Below are positions 56,576 to 64,000 of a stretch of DNA of 64,000 nt, one piece after another. Numbering within the stretch: the stretch's first letter is position 1; each line of letters begins with the position of its first letter. A program made the position numbers and the translations under genes. The notes beneath the pieces are model-generated. The model was given only the letters and a program-made list of their open reading frames with translations, did no database searches and was not told where the DNA came from. Source of the DNA: Oidiodendron maius Zn (taxonomy: Eukaryota > Ascomycota > Leotiomycetes > Myxotrichaceae); contig KN832888.1 in NCBI GenBank assembly GCA_000827325.1, positions 782,069 to 846,068 of the forward strand. Reading direction: 5' to 3'.

Positions 56576-57133
56576 TCATTTCTCCTTGCGACCCTTCTTA
56601 CCCTTCGCACCTCTATCTGAGGCATTCTTTTTCATAACCTCCTTCGCCTCTTGATAGCTTTTACTATACACGCCGCCGCTTATAAGGTCCATCAAACTCT
56701 CCTCTTCTTCCTCTGGAGCTCGAACTGTCGCTTCTCCTCCATTAGTCGCCGATGCTGCAACTGCGCTCTTGTCCTCTTTCGGCGCATCCACGGAAAGGGA
56801 GTCTTCTGTTGTGCCTTCCAAATCAAATGTCCTGCCGAACCGATTTCTGAATGCCCTTAACCGTCCAGCTTCATCCTGTTCGACATTCCGTAAACTCTCA
56901 AGGGTGGGCTGCCATAAGAAATGATTTCGAGTGTCCTTTGCACTGCGATAGACCGGTTGTGGACTTGTTGTTCGTTGTGTATAAGTTGATCCATCTGAGA
57001 GTGTGACAAGTTGCGTGAACATGTAAGGTCGGTGTGGCCGTTTAAGTAGCGAAGCATGCCGACGTTGTGCAAATTGATGAGGCGTCGAGGGCAATTGTGC
57101 CCGTCTGAGAGTTGACGAGGGCAGTGAGGGCAT
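56576..57133 (-). CDS. MRPL36: Mitochondrial large-subunit ribosomal protein bL31m (MRPL36)
   Basis: Intronless, 185 residues. Structural protein of the mitochondrial large ribosomal subunit. The basic N terminus (STLRRAQLPSTPHQFAQRRHAS) is a mitochondrial presequence. The conserved bL31 core is RPYMFTQLVTLSDGSTYTQR followed by KDTRNHFLWQP. The C-terminal extension has an acidic patch and ends in a Lys-rich tail (RGAKGKKGRKEK), as in other fungi. ATG at 57133. Divergent from the flavin-reductase-like gene. Confidence 0.9.
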   Translation of the reverse strand: MPSLPSSTLRRAQLPSTPHQFAQRRHASLLKRPHRPYMFTQLVTLSDGSTYTQRTTSPQPVYRSAKDTRNHFLWQPTLESLRNVEQDEAGRLRAFRNRFGRTFDLEGTTEDSLSVDAPKEDKSAVAASATNGGEATVRAPEEEEESLMDLISGGVYSKSYQEAKEVMKKNASDRGAKGKKGRKEK

Positions 57134-57533
57134 TTTGTGTTGGATTTGACATTGAGATTGCGGTATTGCACTGCTGGAGGTTGAAGATAAATTTTGTACG
57201 GGTTCCGAAGTAGACCATGTGAGCTACAAATATAAATTTCTTGGGCGCGAGGCTACAGCGGCATCTACCGCCCTCACTCTGGCATATTGACCACCATCCC
57301 AACCACCCGACACCTCAACAAGGTTATGCGAAATTTTCAAGGACAGATTCGATGTTCTACAACCATGGAGCCCAATTGGCAGTCAAAAGAGTTAGCAGCG
57401 AGTCAGTGGCTGCACGGGAATTCTTCCGGATTTTATCCCGGTGGTCAAGCGGGGAGTGTTGTAGAGGTATGGAGTTCAGTTCTTATTAGGAGCAGGTCTT
57501 CGTAGCATAATTCAAGTTAATGCATATATAGAT
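57134..57533. promoter_or_regulatory. Divergent promoter, MRPL36 / flavin-reductase-like gene
   Basis: 400 bp between the two start codons, both of which begin predicted mitochondrial proteins. No specific element assigned. Confidence 0.5.
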
Positions 57534-58379
57534 ATGAGGAGAATGATGCATACCCGAAGCACGCAGAGGTCAATTCGACGACGACCATTTCAAGCTCAAT
57601 TCTCCACACTTCCGAAATATTCAGATGAAGACTTGAAGCTCTCGGAAGAGAAGCGCATTCCCGATACTCTCCGCCATATAATGCGTAATATCCCGTCTTC
57701 AGTCGTTGTCCTCACTACTAGCGCCACTATACCCGATATATCTGGTACGGTGCAACAATCTCCAGAACAGCATTATCGCGGCATGACCCTCTCGTCCTTT
57801 ACAACACTCTCCTTGTCTCCTCCCCTCATAACCTTCAATATCCGCGCACCCTCTCGTACCTTATCGGCAATCAGACAGTCCGGGATATTTCTTATACATT
57901 TGTTAGAGGCCAATAAGGAAGGAGCGGCCGTCGCCGACTCTTTCACGAAGGGTAATGCGGATAGTATTGAGGTGGGAGAAGCATTTCGGGTGAGAGATGG
58001 ATTGTTTCGGGTGGAGAACATCGTATTTAAGGCGCAAAGGCAGAGGGACGACACGTTGAAAAGTATTTGGCCGGGATTACCAAAATTGACTGGAAAGGGA
58101 GTGAAGAGAGTGCTTGCTTGTGAGCTTTATAGATCACCGCCCGCAACGGATCGAGGTATTTCAAATGGGCTCATCGAGGTTGGGGAACATGTATTGGTTG
58201 TTGCAAAAGTTTTATCTATCTTCCTAAATGAGGGATTAGAGCAAACAGAGGGCGATGTACAGTATGGGCTAAGCTATGTGGATGGGAGATACAGGACAGT
58301 GGGCAAGACTATTATGGCTCACGAGACAAAAAATGACACAGAAAGGAAAATGGATGAGCTTGTACGAAAGATGTTGTAA
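57534..58379 (+). CDS. Flavin-reductase-like (FMN split-barrel) protein, probably mitochondrial
   Basis: Intronless, 281 residues. Belongs to the flavin reductase-like domain family, whose members bind FMN and reduce flavin with NAD(P)H. The N terminus is Arg-rich without acids (MRRMMHTRSTQRSIRRRPF), a likely mitochondrial presequence. The domain starts near residue 45 (LRHIMRNIPSSVVVLTT). It includes the flavin-contacting GMTLSSFTTLSLSPPLITFNI and the helix LSAIRQSGIFLIHLL, and ends with VGEHVLVVAKVLSIF and PLSYVDGRYRTVG-like sequence (here YGLSYVDGRYRTVG). Substrate unknown. It is divergent from mitochondrial bL31m. Confidence 0.88.
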   Translation: MRRMMHTRSTQRSIRRRPFQAQFSTLPKYSDEDLKLSEEKRIPDTLRHIMRNIPSSVVVLTTSATIPDISGTVQQSPEQHYRGMTLSSFTTLSLSPPLITFNIRAPSRTLSAIRQSGIFLIHLLEANKEGAAVADSFTKGNADSIEVGEAFRVRDGLFRVENIVFKAQRQRDDTLKSIWPGLPKLTGKGVKRVLACELYRSPPATDRGISNGLIEVGEHVLVVAKVLSIFLNEGLEQTEGDVQYGLSYVDGRYRTVGKTIMAHETKNDTERKMDELVRKML

Positions 58380-59178
58380 GATCTACATGAAAATATAGAA
58401 TAGAACACGCAACTGTGCTCGGAGGAATCCCAGATGAATTGATCACCATTTACCCTTGATCGGATCATACGTGAAAGTTCACTTGGACTAGCTGCTTAGG
58501 GGGGATTGTTTTCATATCCTGCCGTTGAAAGGCGTGCTCTTTAATCTAGTAGAAGCCCTGATCGTCCTAAGGGGCTTTTCGTCTGGGGCATTTATCAAAG
58601 AGGGCCCATTCAAAATAAAGTGGTATTTAATGTACTCGAAGTAAAGCCCAGTATTGTACAGGCCTTTAGCTGCAATAAAAATGTCCATTATCCTAATGTA
58701 CATTTACAGGTACGCTTCTTGCTGTCTGCCCGGTGCTTTCGCGACATTAAGTGCGACGCTCACCTGGCACGAAACTAAATATATGAAATAAAATTCACAA
58801 TAACGATAGTTATATTGAGCGGTTAAAGCTAGCCCACAAAAATGAGTTGCCCGCGCAGAACAGAACCAGCCGGACAGCAGCCTAACTTCAAACCAAGGCC
58901 CAAAACTAACAAGCGACAACTATCATATATTTCAATCTCCTCAATCCATCATGACCTTGGTAGTTGAATCGAAGAGGGCAAGTCAAGCCGATGACAGCGC
59001 ACCGTATTGGCGAGGACAGGTGAGACAGACCACGGTACGATATCGAGTCAACGTACTAGCTGGAAGAGAAGTTGTCGTCATAAATCGAAATGAAAACCAA
59101 ATACTGAGACCAATGAGTGTAGTGGGGAGCCAGCAAGTACTTGCGCACTCTTAGCCACATAGTCCGGACTATGTGGGT
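58380..59178. other. Intergenic
   Basis: No firm gene. A 67-codon plus-strand frame (58951-59154) has an ATG but no further support. The right end holds the palindrome 59155-59176. Confidence 0.5.
59155..59176. terminator. Perfect 22-bp palindrome just after the CaaX peptide stop
   Basis: Perfect two-fold symmetric 22-bp sequence centred on TCCGGA, with outer arms CCACATAG and CTATGTGG. It starts two bases after the stop codon of the minus-strand peptide gene, so the mRNA would carry a stable hairpin right after the stop, or a dimeric protein could bind the DNA. Function unknown. Confidence 0.6.
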
Positions 59179-59316
59179 TTACTGCACAACGCAGCCGTTC
59201 TCGATGCCCTGGCGGGCGGGGTTGCGGATGGCGCTGTTCTGCTGGATGGCGCAGCCATTCTCGATACTGCCCTTCTTGTCCTGCTTGGTCTGAGTTGTGA
59301 CTGTGCGTTCAGGCAT
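59179..59316 (-). CDS. 45-residue CaaX-box peptide with duplicated IENGC motif
   Basis: Starts MPERTVTTQTKQDKKGS and ends in CVVQ, a C-terminal CaaX-type box that could be prenylated. IENGC occurs twice, at residues 18-22 and 38-42, each followed by AIQ or VVQ. Codon choice is strongly biased to C- and G-ending codons (all Arg CGC or CGC-like, all Ile ATC, all Lys AAG), unlike the flanking DNA. The ATG context is ATCACAATGCC, the leader is A/C-rich without ATG, and a TATA-like box lies about 160 nt upstream. These points support a real, highly expressed gene. Known Pezizomycotina a-factor pheromone precursors are short, often start MP and end in CaaX; a pheromone role is one possibility, but CVVQ and the core motif are not the usual ones. 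Other prenylated peptides are possible. Confidence 0.72.
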   Translation of the reverse strand: MPERTVTTQTKQDKKGSIENGCAIQQNSAIRNPARQGIENGCVVQ

Positions 59317-60415
59317 TGTGATAGCTTGGTCCTTTGCGAATATAAGGATCAGTTTGTTTTGGATATGTGTTGATGAGTTTGTGAGATTGCTTATGTTGCC
59401 TCTGGTCAGACGTCAAATTCAGTTCGATCAAGCAAGGGAGAAATGAAAAGAGCCCAGGCATAGAAGAGAAGTGTTCTTATAGCACCGCGGGGGTTTCCAT
59501 ACGCAAGGATCAAAGGGTCCAGAACTATCGAGAGAAATGTACGTGGGTAGTTTCTCCTCCGAACTCCAATTATCTGATGGCATGGCCCGGGCGATGGCCC
59601 ATGAACCCCTCCTTGCATCCCCAGAGATACTAGAACCAGGTATATAGAGAAGTTGTGTCTGTTGGGAAAGTCAAGGGTTGTCGCCGTCGTCGCGAGATTC
59701 GGTTTGCCACAAATCAGGGGGCTCGGTTGCTGTTTGCCGAGCTCGCGAAGCTTAGTATTGTCTGCGCCTACTATTGTTCTTAAGCCGCCCCTTCACTTCC
59801 ATCACGGATCGACTAGCAGAAGTGCAAATTTAGGATAGTCGGATCGTTATCTGAGGCTCGATATCGTCATGCTGGTGCACGAGGCATGATCTTGCTGCAA
59901 GGGGTGAATTCCAGGGGGGGTATCTTTAAAAACGTCTGGGCTGTGTGATGCTTCAAGCCTCGTCCATTCACAGTTCTCAAAATCCTTCTTAGATGCCGTG
60001 TAAGGATATCATCCAGGCCCCAGAATATAGTTCAAGCCCTTCTAGCATTCCTGGTCATCTCGATGTAGCTTCGCAGGATTGATAAGCTCTTTAGAACGCT
60101 GGTCAGGTACAGGTCCCATTCTTACACGTAGCGAAGTATCTTTTCGTGTGAAGGGAAACTGCAGGGGCAATAGTTGTGGACTTTCTCTTTGTATGGGTGG
60201 ATGGAAGAATTGCAACGCCTCTAGCACCGCGAGTATATGAATTGTAACTTGATTTGGTTTGAAAAGTAAAGATCAGGATATCCCTCTTACATGCCTGTAT
60301 GTACCTAATGCCCGCGAAACTAAACGCCAGGTATCAAATTCCACCGTTCGCCATATATAGAGTAATCCACCGGATTCCGAGTCATCGGTTTGGATAATAA
60401 TATTAATTTTCTCTT
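59317..60415. other. Intergenic, promoter and leader of the CaaX peptide gene
   Basis: Contains the A/C-rich leader (59317-59400), a pyrimidine-rich stretch on the minus strand (59425-59475) and the TATA-like box. Nothing recognised beyond about 59650. Confidence 0.55.
59476..59482 (-). promoter_or_regulatory. TATA-like box of the CaaX peptide gene
   Basis: CTATAAG on the minus strand, 160 nt before the ATG, followed by a CT-rich initiator-like stretch typical of highly expressed fungal genes. Confidence 0.5.
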
Positions 60416-61913
60416 CTACGTGGAATCGTAGAAACTGCCTTGGTGTGGCGGACTTGATGTTTCCTGGCGAAGGTGGTCGCTGAATCTTGATCCTGCAAGT
60501 TCGACAGGTGGGCTTGCCAGCTCATGCCGCGAGTACATATCATTGGTTCGAGTGTCAGCTAACTCGTAATTCTTCGTAGGGACTGGCGGTTTCGCCTCTC
60601 CCTGGGTATAATATTTATGCTCGGCAGCGTAGTGATCAATCCCGGCCCCAACCTCGTACGGTGGGGATGCAGCAAGAGCTTGCCGGCGACGGTGCATAAA
60701 CAGTGCTCCCAAGGCTAGAGCGAGGACCAATGCAAAGACGATAACGCCGATGCTGACACCAATTTTAACACCTTTTGAGGCTCCTCCAGAGGACTTATTC
60801 TGTGCGGCTGCTGCAGACGCTTCTGCCACAGCTGCTCCTTGGAATTCAGCTTCCGTCTCGGTCGAGTTCGGGTTTAGCCCAAATGTCATGCCACTAGCAC
60901 AATCGCTTTCTCCCTCGGAATAAAACCCTAGGTAATAGGTTAGAACAAGCCAATATGGTTATCCAGAGGGGCTCACATTGTGGATCAGAAGTATTTACTA
61001 TCAGTGTGTAGGATGGAAATGGAACCTGGTTGTTAAGATTTGGCATGAAACCCGATTCCGTGCCACCTGTAAGAGGCTCACATGGACTGTTGAAAGTAGA
61101 TTGGGTTAATGAGTGGTTTCCGCTTTTAAATTGGAAGAGGATGCTATCGCCTGTTTGGGCATTTACAGTGTTCGGGGTGAAGGCATCGGCAGCAACGACC
61201 TGGCAATCGTGAGATGACTTCATGATTTTGGAATTAAAAGCTTACAGTATAAGTGGCTGCCGGAGCACTGCTTGATGAAGTGGTTGCCGCAGGAACAGAT
61301 ATGGGTGCAACAGCTTTACCTGCATACCCTTCAAACGGAATTGCATATGCCTGCATAGTCGAGGCGCTGACCGAGAATGCGTTTGTGTTGGAAAGACTCG
61401 ACGAGCCATACAAGGTCATCTGAAGAGTCGATCCTGAAGGGAGATTTGTATAGCACTTTGCATTGTAGGCGGGCCGAGTAGAAGGGGCAGTATCATTCGG
61501 GGCTAGCCCGTACGAACTGAATTTCATCGTTAGATACATATCAGCGCATGTAATCAAGCCACAAACCTAGGACAACAGGCAATGTAATTGCTGGCAGCCG
61601 GCCAAGAAGTTGAGACGGTAGTATATCCTCCAGGACAAACGAGAGGGCTGAAAGCAGCTTGTGTAGTGCCAGCAACCTCGTCCAAGAAGCTACTCATAAA
61701 CTGACTCGGATAGCACGCAGAAAAGGTGCTCTGCGGAACCGGGAGGGGATAGTTGAGCCATATTTCGTATGCTTGGTTCTCTAGCATAGTTAATTTATTT
61801 TCTAGACATGTCGTAGCGGTCGGGGTGAAGGCGGTGGTCATTGCTGGCGTAATAGTACTGATGTGGTTGCTTGTAACGGCCGCGGCGGCCGTCGTTGCGG
61901 CCAGAATCCCCAT
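60416..61913 (-). CDS. Cupredoxin-domain single-pass membrane protein
   Basis: Coding order: 61567-61913, 61246-61516, 60977-61199, 60416-60927; introns 50, 46 and 49 nt; 450 residues. The N-terminal 200 residues are Ala/Thr/Ser-rich with paired Cys (NYIACCP). A cupredoxin-like domain covers about 207-300 (VVAADAFTPNTVNAQTGDSILFQF, GNHSLTQSTFNSPCEPL, and WFYSEGESDCASGM). Its His, Cys and Met sit where copper ligands usually lie, although the second His is not evident. One membrane helix follows at about 336-359 (GVSIGVIVFALVLALALGALF), then a basic stop-transfer HRRR and a Tyr/Pro-rich cytosolic tail. The Ala-rich start (MGILAATTAAAAVTS) is a poor signal peptide, so an unrecognised 5' exon is possible. 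Likely an extracellular copper-binding or surface-sensor protein. Confidence 0.82.
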
Positions 61914-64000
61914 GGCGAGAGCTGTTCTGCACTTCTAGATATCAAAGCCTCTCAACACACATGACATCTCACGATCAAACATCAACGAAGAATAGAAAAG
62001 TGTGCCGTCCGAAGTAATTAAATCGGCCACAGAACTAATCGGCCAGCACGAGGCCCCCCGGGCTTGCCTTACACAACGGCTATTCCAAGAACATTGCTGC
62101 AGGCACTATCCAGCCAGCACGACGCAAGGCCCACTAGCCCCGTAGCTCGTCGTCCAGACTCGCTGATACCAAGTATCGCTAGGCGGGGCGCAGTAGATGC
62201 CATTTCGATGGCGGCGTCTGCGCCGCACAATATATGCTTGAGGCCTCCTTAGTCGCGGGAGAACGCTACGACCTCCAATGATATCGCCGAATTGCCACCC
62301 CAGTGATCGATTTAGACGAAATCCTGTCCCAGATGCTTGCCACCCCATTTTGCTGACCTTGGGAGTATTCCACTGAAAGCAGCGGCGGCCGACGTACCCA
62401 GAATGCCCCGTATGGTGGGCATCCAGAGGTATGATCAGCAATGGTCTTCGTATAACGTACAGTATGTACACTTCTGTACTAAGCGGAGTGATCGGTGATC
62501 TACAAGGTGTTGACAATACCGTCCCAGTGCGTCAACGTTGTAATCGTTCGGACGTTGTCCCTGTCAGCTCCCCAACGCTCAGCGCGCTTAAGTTGCATTC
62601 TCGGTCCGGCTCAGGTTTAAGCTGAGCGTAGCTGGCGATGTGGATCTCATTGAAGCAGATGTTTCGAAACGGGGCAGGTCGAATCTGGCTGGAGGGTGTG
62701 AATCTCGGGGGGGAGTATTTTAGGGTGAGACGGCTGTGCCTCCCTCGCTGCAGGAGAAATGTATCAAGGATGACACGGGATTTACCTCAAGAGCTTATTC
62801 TCCTTCCCGGGAAAGAGGTAAAAGCACCCTTTCCACTTACATGGCAATCTAGCTCAAAAATAGCTTTCATTTCTCCATTGTACGTAGACTTATAGTACAG
62901 TATACAACGTAGTATGTGAGGGTTAAATTTTAGGTGATTAACACTCAGTCATGTTAGCATCACCCATCATAGAACTGTTCAACATGGAGAACCCAGGCAC
63001 CATCTGGAAGGCTCAGCTGCGGAGGCGGCTTACCCAAAGCCCCCAGGCCCGTAAGACAGTATTATACTCGTTCAATTGGGGAAGCGACGAAAGCATGCCT
63101 TCTAATCATCTGCTGGTGGGAAATTAGTCTAAGAGGCTACAGAGTACTAATTGCCTAACCTGGCTAATGATCTTGGAAGCGGGGGCTTGAGGGTCGATAC
63201 GAGCAGTCCCCTAGTCAGGCACGGCAAAGATTACAAGTAGAGCTGACAGTACACTGTACGACACAATTCATATATTGCCGATCGGCACTTGCGGGATATT
63301 GTGTGTGGCTTTAAATTACATTTCACTCGTGTCTCTATCTTGCTTATACTGCTGTAAAGGTGCGATATGTTGTGTCGTGCCACCTGACCACTATATCCAA
63401 AGGCTCCCCGCTCGATCAAGTGTTTCTGACTTTGCGTTGGACACTGAACTGACGCAACAGATGCAATATACTCCTCTTTGTCTCTTGCTCTGCGATGCCG
63501 GATGTGTCTATGTCGCTGGTCGATAGTTCCTCCATAGAGAAGGGTATCGCAGGGCAATTTTGTAAAGTTGCGACACTAAAGTGGTGCCGCTCCTCTTCCT
63601 GTCAGATAACTGTGAAGTGGCGAGGTGAGTGATTCTCTTTAATCGCCAGTAGCCAAGAGTGTCCTTACCAGCAACTACTCGCTGGCATACTGTAGAGTCT
63701 GGTGCTTCATCACATCACATGACACAAGATTCTGGACGGTTCGAGCGACATCGATTGGTGCCTCAGGCGCAAGTATCCGTCGCTGTGGTGAATTCCATCG
63801 AAAGTGCTCGAATCGATTTTCGTTAGCGCCAAAACGAAGCTCTCCAAACGGGACCCCAAAGTTTCTTATTTCCTCCCTCCAACCGTCAACAGCTTCACTT
63901 TTCCCTCTCTCAACTATCAATTCCCAGACAGATACCCTTCCGCTTCCTGGTGCATACGTACCGCTGTCTTCTCTCAATCTCACTGCGTTCTCTATTGTAA
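61914..64000. other. Gene-poor right end
   Basis: 2.1 kb with no supported gene. Open frames at 62106-62516 and 63675-63983 have no ATG-based or homology support. A gene entering from the right edge cannot be excluded. Confidence 0.5.

Noticed and set aside
59173-59373. Plus-strand 66-codon frame over the CaaX peptide
   Set aside because: No ATG at its start and Ala/Leu-rich composition expected of an antisense shadow. The minus strand has codon bias, leader and promoter signals.
62106-62516. 136-codon minus-strand frame
   Set aside because: Arg-rich irregular translation without an ATG-supported gene structure or recognisable motif.
63675-63983. 102-codon minus-strand frame near the right edge
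   Set aside because: It starts at a GTG with no upstream ATG or acceptor that I could support.

Overview
The window comes from a filamentous ascomycete (Pezizomycotina). The genes carry short GT-AG introns, mostly 46-70 nt, many with a CTAAC-type branch site near the 3' end, and the families present (SesA/Helo-like NACHT-WD40 receptor, DUF829/PaxU-like hydrolase, GPI-anchored Ser/Thr-rich protein, cupredoxin membrane protein) are typical of that group. A leotiomycete or close relative is my guess; the sequence does not prove it. I saw no tRNA, rRNA or CRISPR array.

Layout. 1-13 kb is accessory-like: a Ure2-type glutathione transferase, an orphan coiled-coil protein, a DUF829 hydrolase, a small secreted Gly/Ala-rich protein, a Cys-rich orphan gene and a complete NACHT-WD40 immune-type receptor with four near-identical WD40 units. 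The receptor lies inside a 5.03-kb segment bounded by 44-bp inverted repeats flanked by TA. A second, 180-bp inverted-repeat element with TA flanks sits just downstream of the gene. 13-23.5 kb holds MOT1 and an Ark/Prk-family kinase. 23.5-27 kb is gene-poor, with small orphan genes and one visibly broken gene. 27-46.5 kb is mostly housekeeping: vacuolar M28 protease, GRR1 F-box protein, acyl-CoA synthetase, ribosomal uL13, a BAG-domain protein, glutaredoxin, AIM18, a GPI-anchored protein and HRI1. 47-48.2 kb holds an orphan gene that appears interrupted. 50-58.4 kb holds TAF5 and MED11 (divergent), the Vps5-type sorting nexin, and mitochondrial bL31m divergent from a flavin-reductase-like protein. 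58.4-64 kb is sparse: a 45-residue CaaX peptide gene and a cupredoxin-domain membrane protein.

Most genes are independent single transcription units. MOT1, TAF5 and MED11 all act on TBP/Pol II initiation, and GRR1, the BAG protein and the vacuolar protease act in protein turnover, but they do not form a cluster. The observations most worth following are the CaaX peptide gene (59179-59316, minus), which has strong codon bias, a duplicated Ile-Glu-Asn-Gly-Cys motif and a perfect palindrome after its stop, and the inverted-repeat-bounded receptor cassette.
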